Assembly (NCBI GenBank): GCA_002335945.1
Contig: DDDD01000121.1
Location: 1 to 36,215 of the forward strand
Source of the DNA: Porticoccaceae bacterium UBA1989
Lineage (GTDB): Bacteria > Pseudomonadota > Gammaproteobacteria > Pseudomonadales > Porticoccaceae
Direction: 5' to 3'
DNA: 36,215 nt
Part shown: one piece after another, positions 1 to 6,863 of the stretch
Position numbering within the stretch: the stretch's first letter is position 1
Layout of the letters: each line of letters opens with the position of its first letter
Translations under genes and position numbers: made by a program
The notes under the pieces: generated by a model
What the model was told of the DNA's origin: nothing
What the model saw: only the letters and a program-made list of their open reading frames with translations
Databases searched by the model: none

Positions 1-85
1 TCTGTTTTACGTGCGGTGCTCTGTGAGCAGGTTATATATGCAATTACTGTATGTGGTATCTATGGCCCAAACTGCTATCTACTTA

Positions 86-125
86 GATTCTAAGGGGCCT
101 GCGGGGATTCTAAGAGGCCTGCGGG
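86..125. repeat. 20-bp tandem duplication at the engB stop codon
   Basis: Two adjacent 20-bp units (86-105 and 106-125) differ at one base (GGGGCC against GAGGCC). The unit carries the last codons and TAG stop of engB, so the stop region has been duplicated just downstream of the gene. The copy lies outside the reading frame's end and does not change the protein. It looks like a local slippage or unequal-crossover event. Confidence 0.8.
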
Positions 126-757
126 GCTTCGGGCTCAGTAAAATCGGCGCTTAACCAATGTTTTAACTGGGCTTCGAGCTGGGGTAGGCCGTCTTTCTTT
201 AGGGACGAGAAGGTCTGTACGCTCAGCAATGTGCGGCCTGGATCCATATCTCTCAGCCGTTGCTCAACCTTTAATAGCATGTTCTGCGCTGGACCGCGCT
301 TAAGCTTGTCTGATTTAGTGAGCAATACATGCACTGGCAAGCCCGCCTGAGCCGCCCAGTTGAGCATCTGCTGATCATAATCCTGCAATGGATGGCGAAT
401 ATCCATCAGTAGAATCAGTCCGCCGAGGCTGTTGCGCTGTTGCAGGTACTCCGCCAGATGCTTATCCCACTCGACTTTCATGGCCTTGGGCACCTTGGCA
501 TAGCCATAGCCCGGTAAATCTACGATGCGGCGACCCTCACCCACAGCAAAAAAGTTGATCAGCTGGGTCCGTCCAGGGGTTTTACTGGTGCGCGCCAATC
601 CACGGGTCCTTGTAAGGGTATTGATCGCACTGGACTTACCTGCATTGGAGCGTCCAGCGAAGGCTACTTCGCAGCCACTGTCCTCAGGACATTGCTTTAA
701 AGAGGGCGCACTGGTGGTAAATTCAGCGGCTTGAAAATTAATTGGCACAGATTCCAT
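110..757 (-). CDS. engB: Ribosome biogenesis GTPase EngB/YsxC (YihA)
   Basis: This is a small TRAFAC-class GTPase of the EngB family, which is needed for late assembly of the large ribosomal subunit in the cytoplasm. The 215-residue protein shows the P-loop GRSNAGKS (35-42), the switch II motif DLPGYG (80-85) and the base-specifying TKSD (147-150). The length is normal for the family. It ends in a short EPEAPQAS tail whose coding DNA is tandemly duplicated past the stop. It is divergent from the cytochrome c4 gene; in Pseudomonas engB, cytochrome c4 and dsbA are likewise neighbours. The start ATG is the first in frame and begins the typical N-terminal region before the G domain. Confidence 0.95.
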   Translation of the reverse strand: MESVPINFQAAEFTTSAPSLKQCPEDSGCEVAFAGRSNAGKSSAINTLTRTRGLARTSKTPGRTQLINFFAVGEGRRIVDLPGYGYAKVPKAMKVEWDKHLAEYLQQRNSLGGLILLMDIRHPLQDYDQQMLNWAAQAGLPVHVLLTKSDKLKRGPAQNMLLKVEQRLRDMDPGRTLLSVQTFSSLKKDGLPQLEAQLKHWLSADFTEPEAPQAS

Positions 758-778
758 AAAAAGACGTCCCTAACGGGC

Positions 779-806
779 TTAAAACTCAGTTGTATTGGTA
801 TATAAT
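779..806 (+). promoter_or_regulatory. Probable sigma-70 promoter for cytochrome c4/dsbA
   Basis: A perfect TATAAT (801-806) is preceded after 16 bp by TTAAAA (779-784). It lies about 90 bp upstream of the cytochrome c4 start and points toward it. A 7-1-7 inverted repeat, TAGCCTATTAGGCTA (817-831), lies just downstream in the expected 5' leader and could be an operator or a leader hairpin. No transcript data are available. Confidence 0.5.
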
Positions 807-895
807 GCCGCCGCTCTAGCCTATTAGGCTAATGTCATTAGGTCGCATCGATACACGGGCGACTATTCTAGCGGATTGTGAGAGTTGGATTAACC

Positions 896-1537
896 ATGAA
901 AAGAAGCATTTTAACACTTATTTGTCTGATGGCGTCGCTATCGGCAACTCAGGCATTGGCAACAGGCGATGCAGCGGCTGGCGAATCAAAAGTAGCAATG
1001 TGTTCTGGCTGCCACGGCAGCGACGGAAATAGTATGGTCGCAGCCTTTCCTAAGCTTGCAGGCTTGGGCGAAAAGTACATGACGCAGCAGCTTAGACTGA
1101 TTAAGTCAGGCGAGCGCGTGATTGTTGAGATGACGGGCATGTTGATTGCCTCATCAGATCAAGATCTCCAGGATATGGCTGCTTACTACGACAGTAAGAC
1201 TCGCCAAGTCTCGGGCGCACAAGACATTACGCTGGTTGGCATTAGCAACCCTGAAGAAGCGTTGGACTTCGGTGAAAATGTTTACCGTGGCGGCAACATG
1301 AAAACGGGCGTTGCATCCTGTACCGGTTGTCACTCGCCGTCAGGCAATGGCAATGGTCCAGCGGGTTATCCCGGATTGGGCGGACAGCACGCTGACTATA
1401 TTGCCAAGCAGCTTTTAGCCTATCGTCGTGGCGAACGCGCCAGCGGTGCTAATGCCTCAATTATGCAAGGCGTAGCAGCAAACCTGAGTGATAGGGAAAT
1501 CAAAGCGGTAGCGAACTATATCTCTGGTCTAAACTAG
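896..1537 (+). CDS. Dihaem cytochrome c4
   Basis: This is a periplasmic dihaem electron carrier of the cytochrome c4 family, which passes electrons toward terminal oxidases. From ATG 896 the protein has 213 residues: a Sec signal peptide of about 22 residues (KR near the start, hydrophobic core, ALA), then two class I cytochrome domains with haem sites CSGCH (36-40) and CTGCH (142-146). Met82 or Met79 and Met190 are candidate distal ligands. An in-frame GTG at 878 would add six residues, but it lacks a good ribosome site and spoils the signal-peptide N-terminus, so ATG 896 is preferred. The dsbA gene follows after 34 bp; DsbA-type oxidants and c-type cytochromes share the periplasm. Confidence 0.93.
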   Translation: MKRSILTLICLMASLSATQALATGDAAAGESKVAMCSGCHGSDGNSMVAAFPKLAGLGEKYMTQQLRLIKSGERVIVEMTGMLIASSDQDLQDMAAYYDSKTRQVSGAQDITLVGISNPEEALDFGENVYRGGNMKTGVASCTGCHSPSGNGNGPAGYPGLGGQHADYIAKQLLAYRRGERASGANASIMQGVAANLSDREIKAVANYISGLN

Positions 1538-1571
1538 AGATAAGATCGCACTAGGCCAACAGGAGAGAAAG

Positions 1572-2213
1572 ATGAATCATTGGATAAAACGCATCACTTT
1601 TTTAATGCTGATACTGCCCATGGCCATGTGCCAGGCGGAAACAGAAAAGTATCAGGCGGGTGTTCATTATGAGGTGCTTCCGCAGCCCATACGAACAGCG
1701 GATGCCACAAAGATTGAAGTCAACGAAGTGTTTTCTTATACCTGCGGCCACTGCTTTAACTTTGAAGCGGTACTGCATCCTTGGTCAAAAAGTCTCGCGG
1801 CAGATGTTGATTTTCAGCAGACCCCAGCGGTTTGGCAGCCATCGTTAGAGCCCTTTGCTCGCGCCTATTACAGCGCGGTGATGCTAAATGTTCTAGACCA
1901 GACCCACATGACTATCTTCGAAGCGCTTCATGTTAAAAAGCAGCCACTGCGCTCAGAAGAAGATTTTGCCGCTATTTTTGACGCGGCCGGTGTTGATGGT
2001 CTCAGGTTCTCTAAAGCCTACAACTCGTTCGGTATGACCAGCATGGTCAATCAGGCCAAGGCGCGTGTTCGTGGCTATCGCGTTCAGGGTACGCCAGAGG
2101 TTATTGTTAATGGTAAGTACCGCGTAAGCAGCCGTAATGCCGGAGGCTTTGATGGCATGCTGAATGTTGCAGATTTCTTGATCGAAAAAGAGCGCAGCGC
2201 CAAAGCAAAGTAA
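1572..2213 (+). CDS. dsbA: Periplasmic thiol:disulfide oxidoreductase DsbA
   Basis: DsbA oxidises cysteine pairs of newly exported proteins and is re-oxidised by DsbB. The 213-residue protein has a signal peptide (residues 1 to about 22), a thioredoxin-fold active site CGHC (58-61, YTCGHCFNF) and a late GTPEV segment holding the cis-proline. The length matches gammaproteobacterial DsbA. A strong ribosome site, AGGAGAG, lies 6 bp before the ATG. A cysteine at residue 20 near the cleavage site is preceded by Met rather than Gly, Ala or Ser, so I do not read it as a lipobox. The gene is probably co-transcribed with the cytochrome c4 gene and is closed by the terminator just downstream. Confidence 0.95.
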   Translation: MNHWIKRITFLMLILPMAMCQAETEKYQAGVHYEVLPQPIRTADATKIEVNEVFSYTCGHCFNFEAVLHPWSKSLAADVDFQQTPAVWQPSLEPFARAYYSAVMLNVLDQTHMTIFEALHVKKQPLRSEEDFAAIFDAAGVDGLRFSKAYNSFGMTSMVNQAKARVRGYRVQGTPEVIVNGKYRVSSRNAGGFDGMLNVADFLIEKERSAKAK

Positions 2214-2238
2214 TTTTGGTATCTCAGCATCAAAAATG

Positions 2239-2267
2239 AATACGCTGTCTGTACAGCGTATTTTTTT
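2239..2267 (+). terminator. Rho-independent terminator after dsbA
   Basis: A perfect 10-bp stem (AATACGCTGT paired with ACAGCGTATT) with a four-base loop is followed by a run of seven T. It lies 25 bp after the dsbA stop and is oriented to end the cytochrome c4/dsbA transcript. Confidence 0.9.
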
Positions 2268-2395
2268 GCCTACTTTTTAGTACCACTGATCATAGATGCA
2301 GCTAATGCCGTACATAAAGGATTAAAACTTTATCTACAAGCGACCTATCGTTACTATGTAGCCCCAATTTTTTATAGTGCCTGGATTTTTGAATC

Positions 2396-3523
2396 ATGAC
2401 AGTCAATCAACGACCAACGATCAAGCCAAACAACCCTAATTTTTCATCAGGACCCTGCTCTAAACGCCCAGGCTATGATGTTAATAATCTAGATATTGCC
2501 ACATTGGGCCGTTCACATCGCTCTTCCGTGGGCAAGCTTGCGCTGGGTCGAGCCTGTTCCGATACCGCAGAGATTTTGGGCCTACCTGAAGGCTATCGTG
2601 TAGGCGTAGTGCCGGCGTCCGACACGGGTGCCGTTGAAATGATTATGTGGTCCGTGCTTGGCCAGCGTCCGGTTGATATCTTCGCCTGGGAATCTTTCGG
2701 CAGCGGCTGGCTTACGGATGCCACCAAACAATTAAAGCTAGCAGAGCTCAACAGTTATACCGCGGACTATGGATTGCTCCCAGATATGAGTCAGGCCAAT
2801 CCAGACCATGACTGTATCTTTACCTGGAACGGCACTACTGCTGGGGTTAAAGTGCCCAATGCAGACTGGATCAGCGACGAGCGCACAGGCCTGACTATTT
2901 GCGATGCAACCTCCGCTGTCTTTGCCATGGATATGCCATGGGAAAAACTCGATGTTGTCACCTACAGCTGGCAGAAAGTATTGGGCGGCGAAGGCGGTCA
3001 TGGCATGTTGATCCTCAGCCCACGCGCCGTAGAACGTTTAGAAAACTATACGCCCCCATGGCCGATGCCGAAGATATTCCGCATGACCAAGGGCGGCAAG
3101 TTAATTGAGGGCATTTTCCGTGGTGAGACCATCAACACACCCTCTATGCTCTGTGTTGCAGACTATTTAGATGCGTTAGATTGGGTGCGCTCAATGGGTG
3201 GCCTGCCCGCAGCAGTTGCCAAGTCAGAGGCCAACCTCGATGTTATCAAAGGTTTTGTGGAATCTCGTCCCTGGGCACATTTTTTGGCCCAAGACCCAGA
3301 TCAAATTTCCAACACTAGCGTTTGCCTAACCCTAGATCTGGAAGCAGATCAGGTGAAAAAAATTGTTAAGTTATTGGATGCCGAAGGCGTTGCCTATGAT
3401 ATTGGCGCCTACCGTGATGCTCCTGCCGGATTGCGAATCTGGTGTGGCGCAACCGTAGAAGCAACTGATGTACAAGCACTATTACCCTGGCTCGATTGGG
3501 CCCATGCTGAAGTAAGCCAATAG
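2396..3523 (+). CDS. serC: Phosphoserine aminotransferase SerC, non-enterobacterial subfamily
   Basis: This PLP enzyme of aminotransferase fold type I converts 3-phosphohydroxypyruvate and glutamate to phosphoserine. It can also act on 3-hydroxy-4-phosphohydroxythreonine precursors in pyridoxal phosphate synthesis. The 375-residue protein begins with a PNNPNFSSGPCSKRPGY segment and has the Schiff-base lysine in YSWQKVLGGEGG (K194). These features match the longer SerC type typical of alphaproteobacteria and some archaea rather than the roughly 360-residue E. coli type. serA follows after 17 bp, so the first two steps of serine synthesis from 3-phosphoglycerate are coupled here. Confidence 0.93.
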   Translation: MTVNQRPTIKPNNPNFSSGPCSKRPGYDVNNLDIATLGRSHRSSVGKLALGRACSDTAEILGLPEGYRVGVVPASDTGAVEMIMWSVLGQRPVDIFAWESFGSGWLTDATKQLKLAELNSYTADYGLLPDMSQANPDHDCIFTWNGTTAGVKVPNADWISDERTGLTICDATSAVFAMDMPWEKLDVVTYSWQKVLGGEGGHGMLILSPRAVERLENYTPPWPMPKIFRMTKGGKLIEGIFRGETINTPSMLCVADYLDALDWVRSMGGLPAAVAKSEANLDVIKGFVESRPWAHFLAQDPDQISNTSVCLTLDLEADQVKKIVKLLDAEGVAYDIGAYRDAPAGLRIWCGATVEATDVQALLPWLDWAHAEVSQ

Positions 3524-3540
3524 GAAATACTGAGAAAAAT

Positions 3541-4710
3541 ATGCACAAAATTCGTACCTATAATGCCATCTCTTCAAAAGGCCTGGATCGTTTTCCAGCC
3601 GATAAATACTCTGTGACTGCCGATTGCGCTGCCCCAGAAGGTTATCTTCTGCGCAGCCAGAAATTACATACCGAAGAAGTCCCCGCAAGCCTCGTAGCGG
3701 TGGCCCGTGCTGGCGCAGGCACCAACAATATCCCAACGGCAGATTACACCGAGCAGGGCATCGTGGTGTTTAACACCCCAGGCGCCAATGCCAATGCGGT
3801 TAAGGAACTAATTGTTGCTGGTTTACTGTTGGGCTCGCGAGATATTTTTGGTGGCATGAACTACGTTCAAGAGCTGGGTCATATGGATGACTCTGGCGAA
3901 ATGGGCAAGCTGTTGGAAAAAGAAAAGAAGCGTTTTGCCGGCACTGAAGTTGTGGGTAAAACACTCGGCGTTGTGGGTCTTGGTGCGATTGGTTCTATTA
4001 TTGCCAACCTGGCACTTGATCTGGGCATGAACGTTATTGGTTATGATCCGGCTATTTCTGTTGAAGCCGCATGGCAGCTTTCTAGCCGCGTTCAACGTAT
4101 GGACAGTATTGAAGCGCTGCTAGGTCGCGCTGACTTTATTACTCTGCATGTGCCGGCTATTGAAGCGACAAAGCATCTTATTAATAAAGACACATTAAGC
4201 CTGATGAAACCTACGGCTAAAATTCTCAATTTTGCTCGAGAAGAAATTGTAAGCACTGAGGATATGGTTGCTGCATTGGATGCAGGCACTATTGCTGGTT
4301 ATATCAGTGACTTCCCTGCGCCCGCATTGCTGGGCCGCAAAGATGTTCTGTTGATGCCCCATATTGGCGCTAGCACGGAAGAGGCAGAAGAGAACTGCGC
4401 AGTGATGGCAGCAGATCAGCTGATGGATTTTCTTGAAAATGGCAACATTCACAATTCGGTTAATTTCCCACCGACTAAGATGGGCCGCAATGGCGGAAGC
4501 CGCATTACCTTTAGTAACAGTAATGTTCCTAAGGTACTGGGTAGCGTGTTATCAATACTCGCCGACGCTGAGCACAATGTTGTGGATATGGTTAACAAGA
4601 GCCGCAATGAAATTGCTTATAACATTATTGATCTGCAGGGCGAGTTGACTGGAGATATCGCGGAGAAGATTGCGGCTGTTGACGGGGTTATGAGGGTTCG
4701 AGTCCTTTAG
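3541..4710 (+). CDS. serA: D-3-phosphoglycerate dehydrogenase SerA, short ACT-type form
   Basis: The enzyme oxidises 3-phosphoglycerate to 3-phosphohydroxypyruvate with NAD. The 389-residue protein has the Rossmann motif GLGAIG (146-151), Arg233 in NFAREE, His274 in PHIGAS and a C-terminal ACT domain (about 318-389) of the kind that binds serine for feedback control. The usual D-V-F-E-x-E-P stretch, which carries the catalytic Glu, reads SDFPAPALLG here; that pattern resembles the short SerA forms of Firmicutes and Bacteroidetes. It forms an operon with serC and is closed by a terminator. Function as PGDH is very likely from family and context; the altered catalytic region is a real difference from E. 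coli SerA. Confidence 0.92.
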   Translation: MHKIRTYNAISSKGLDRFPADKYSVTADCAAPEGYLLRSQKLHTEEVPASLVAVARAGAGTNNIPTADYTEQGIVVFNTPGANANAVKELIVAGLLLGSRDIFGGMNYVQELGHMDDSGEMGKLLEKEKKRFAGTEVVGKTLGVVGLGAIGSIIANLALDLGMNVIGYDPAISVEAAWQLSSRVQRMDSIEALLGRADFITLHVPAIEATKHLINKDTLSLMKPTAKILNFAREEIVSTEDMVAALDAGTIAGYISDFPAPALLGRKDVLLMPHIGASTEEAEENCAVMAADQLMDFLENGNIHNSVNFPPTKMGRNGGSRITFSNSNVPKVLGSVLSILADAEHNVVDMVNKSRNEIAYNIIDLQGELTGDIAEKIAAVDGVMRVRVL

Positions 4711-4721
4711 TTTATTTAAAG

Positions 4722-4747
4722 CCTCGCTATCATAGCGGGGTGTTTTT
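4722..4747 (+). terminator. Rho-independent terminator after serA
   Basis: The stem CCTCGCT/AGCGGGG (with one G-U pair) has a five-base loop and is followed by TGTTTTT. It begins 12 bp after the serA stop. Confidence 0.8.
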
Positions 4748-4761
4748 GTGGTGCACTTAGC

Positions 4762-4909
4762 CCCTGGGTCTGGTCTTGAGATCGGTCCCATGGGTGCATC
4801 CCTTTTCAGCGTTCGCAAAACTCGCTGGCGCTCAGACAGTTGCTCTCTTTTTCTGAAAAGGGATGCACCCATAGACGGGCCCTGACTGATCTCAAGACCA
4901 GACCCAGGG
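4762..4909. repeat. Long imperfect inverted repeat, palindromic element
   Basis: The outer arms 4762-4783 and 4888-4909 are perfect 22-bp complements. The inner arms 4790-4809 and 4853-4872 are perfect 20-bp complements. The arms are separated by unequal internal segments of 6 bp (4784-4789) and 15 bp (4873-4887), and the central loop is 43 bp (4810-4852). The 148-bp unit sits between a terminator and a convergent gene and holds no credible ORF. Size and structure suggest a non-autonomous palindromic mobile repeat (BIME or MITE-like), but no terminal target duplication or transposase is visible here. Confidence 0.85.
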
Positions 4910-4951
4910 ACTCTTTGGATTGAGGAGTGTTGTAAGGGAATTTAAAAAGGC

Positions 4952-5623
4952 TTATTTGTGGCTGTGTTTTTCGGCTATCCAGCGCTTTAAGGGGTTAACC
5001 CAGTCAGCTAAAGGCTGAAAGAATGCTCCGTGGCGTAATCCTGTAGAGATAGAAAATTCTTGGAATGATATTGCGTTACTGCTGTGATGTTTAAGTTTGC
5101 CACAGGAGCCCATCACGTCCGTTGTCTCATAAACTGTTAATACATTGCCGCCTAAGTTTATCTGCTTTTCAAAAGCTATATTTTCATTTAGACAGGAGGC
5201 TAGTAGTACGGTATTGATACCCTTGCTGCTTAGTTTATCTGAGGCTAAGGCTGTGGGATAACTCCCGTTCGAAAATCCTATTATTGTGATATTAGAGTGC
5301 TTTACCCCGGCATCTAACAGCTTTTCAACCTGACCGACCAATACATCCGCATAAGCGTAAATGTCTGTTTTTACTGCTCTATGGTGGGCGATAAGATTAA
5401 AATCACCCTCTGAAAATAACGCCTTCTTGATTTCGGGGAATGCATAAATTCCATAACTTTCATGTTTCGGCTTATTGTTTTTACTGCCTTCAAGGATTTT
5501 CCCATGAGAATAAAAGACATAGCTTTCATCAGCATTGATAGTCTCTGGGAAATCAGTATAAAGCTCAATCGACAAACTGTTGACTGAAAAAAGCAGTGAG
5601 ATTGAGGCGATAAGCATTCGCAT
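4952..5623 (-). CDS. Secreted alpha/beta-hydrolase-like protein
   Basis: I do not recognise a named family, but the fold is readable. A signal peptide (about residues 1-18, MRMLIASISLLFSVNSLS) precedes a 200-residue domain with a nucleophile elbow GFSNGS (116-121, Ser118). Asp169 (TTDVMGSC) and His198 (RHGAFFQP) complete a plausible catalytic triad. There is also a YSHG segment near residue 38 that could form the oxyanion side. The protein would act in the periplasm or outside the cell; esterase or peptidase activity is inference only. Base composition looks more A+T-rich than its neighbours. It stands alone next to the palindromic repeat, with about 150 bp to the next gene, and may be an acquired gene. 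Confidence 0.75.
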   Translation of the reverse strand: MRMLIASISLLFSVNSLSIELYTDFPETINADESYVFYSHGKILEGSKNNKPKHESYGIYAFPEIKKALFSEGDFNLIAHHRAVKTDIYAYADVLVGQVEKLLDAGVKHSNITIIGFSNGSYPTALASDKLSSKGINTVLLASCLNENIAFEKQINLGGNVLTVYETTDVMGSCGKLKHHSSNAISFQEFSISTGLRHGAFFQPLADWVNPLKRWIAEKHSHK

Positions 5624-5775
5624 AGAGCATTCCTTAGTAATAAATTTTGGTCTAACCTAGGTGTTTAGTAAGTCAGTTAGTTTCAAAGTTTAGACTATGG
5701 ATGGGGCGGCTGATGCTAGTCGGCTTAAAAACATTCAGTCTGTAAGGCAATGCCGAACCCCAGCTAGTATTGACG

Positions 5776-6759
5776 TTAGTTGAATAATTTTGCCCTGACT
5801 GTATTTCTGTAGGCCTTAGGGCTGTTGCCGGACCACTGTCTGAATCTGGATGAAAACCAACTGGCTTCTTTGTAGCCGCTGTAGCCTGCAATTTCTAGGA
5901 TCGACAGATCGGTGTTTTTGAGTAGGTCGCAAGCGAAGGTCATGCGACATTCTGTTAGATAATCCCCTGGGGTACTTCCCACCGCGGTCTTAAAGCGGCG
6001 GTTAAAGGTTCTTGTGGTCATGCCAAACTGGTTGGCTAGATCTGGAATTGATAGTCCTCTGCTTAGATTGTCCTGAAGCCAGATCTGAGTTTGAGCGATA
6101 GCTTCGTCGCTATGCTTGCCTACCTGTTGATCACCCATGCCGACTGGGTCGGCTATATTTCTAATCTCGTGGAAGAAGTTGCGCTGTGCCTGTCGCGCAA
6201 TCACTCGTCCAAATATCCGTTCTACCTGATACATAATCAATTCGGCCATGGCATTAACACTGGCGGCACAGTAAATATTACCAGCCTGAGTGGTGAAGTG
6301 CTGACGCTCTAGTTGTAATGCTGGGTAGCGTTTTTGCAGTTGATCGAAGTAATGCCAGTGAGTGGTGGCGGGTTTACCATCGAGGAGGCCCGCTTCAGCG
6401 AGAAAACACACGCCAGTGCCTACGGCGGTGAAGCTGCAATTGCGCTGATGCTGCTCTCGTAGCCAGGGAATATAGACCTGATACTTTGTCACGGCGGGTT
6501 GCGGGTTACGCCACAGGGCGGGGATATGAATCAGGTCGCTATCAAACCTGTCGGCGAGAGAGTGTGTTGCCTGCAGCTCAAAGCCTGCCGAGGTCTGCAC
6601 CGGCTGTCCGTCGGGGGTGACGCGGCGAATCACCACTTCCGGAATATCATATTTACTGGCCCGTGCCATGGCCTGAGCGAAATTAAAAATTTCGGCGGCT
6701 AAGGTGGTGCTGGAAACCAGCATATTGTCGCAGAGCAAAAGAGTGAGGTTAAAGACCAT
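5776..6759 (-). CDS. GlxA-type AraC-family transcriptional regulator
   Basis: The 327-residue protein has an N-terminal DJ-1/PfpI-like domain (about 1-190) and a C-terminal AraC-type double helix-turn-helix (about 228-322). The family signature GTGVCFLAEAGLL places a cysteine at residue 118, the position of the DJ-1 nucleophile elbow. The helix-turn-helix region reads LSIPDLANQFGMTTRTFNRRF and ends with SGYKEASWFSSRFRQWSG. Members of this group sense small metabolites and activate nearby genes. It is divergent from fabY with a 104-bp gap that contains a 15-bp perfect palindrome close to its start. A role in controlling fabY is possible but unproven. Confidence 0.88.
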   Translation of the reverse strand: MVFNLTLLLCDNMLVSSTTLAAEIFNFAQAMARASKYDIPEVVIRRVTPDGQPVQTSAGFELQATHSLADRFDSDLIHIPALWRNPQPAVTKYQVYIPWLREQHQRNCSFTAVGTGVCFLAEAGLLDGKPATTHWHYFDQLQKRYPALQLERQHFTTQAGNIYCAASVNAMAELIMYQVERIFGRVIARQAQRNFFHEIRNIADPVGMGDQQVGKHSDEAIAQTQIWLQDNLSRGLSIPDLANQFGMTTRTFNRRFKTAVGSTPGDYLTECRMTFACDLLKNTDLSILEIAGYSGYKEASWFSSRFRQWSGNSPKAYRNTVRAKLFN

Positions 6760-6765
6760 AATGGC

Positions 6766-6780
6766 TAGTTTACTAAACTA
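6766..6780. promoter_or_regulatory. 15-bp palindrome in the regulator/fabY intergenic region
   Basis: TAGTTTACTAAACTA is a perfect 7-1-7 inverted repeat starting 7 bp upstream of the AraC-family gene's ATG and 84 bp upstream of fabY. It may be an operator acting on one or both divergent genes. AraC proteins usually bind direct repeats, so another regulator could use it. Confidence 0.45.
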
Positions 6781-6863
6781 ATTGGCTGAATACTTAAATA
6801 ATAAGCTGGGATTACTGATTACACTGAAGACTATTAGCTGATCAAACTCTTTAAGGAAAGTTT

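Noticed and set aside
4552..4872. Minus-strand ORF of 106 codons across the serA end and the palindromic element
   Set aside because: It runs antisense through the serA 3' end and terminator and one arm of the inverted repeat, and its sequence is low-complexity basic; it is an artefact of the repeat.
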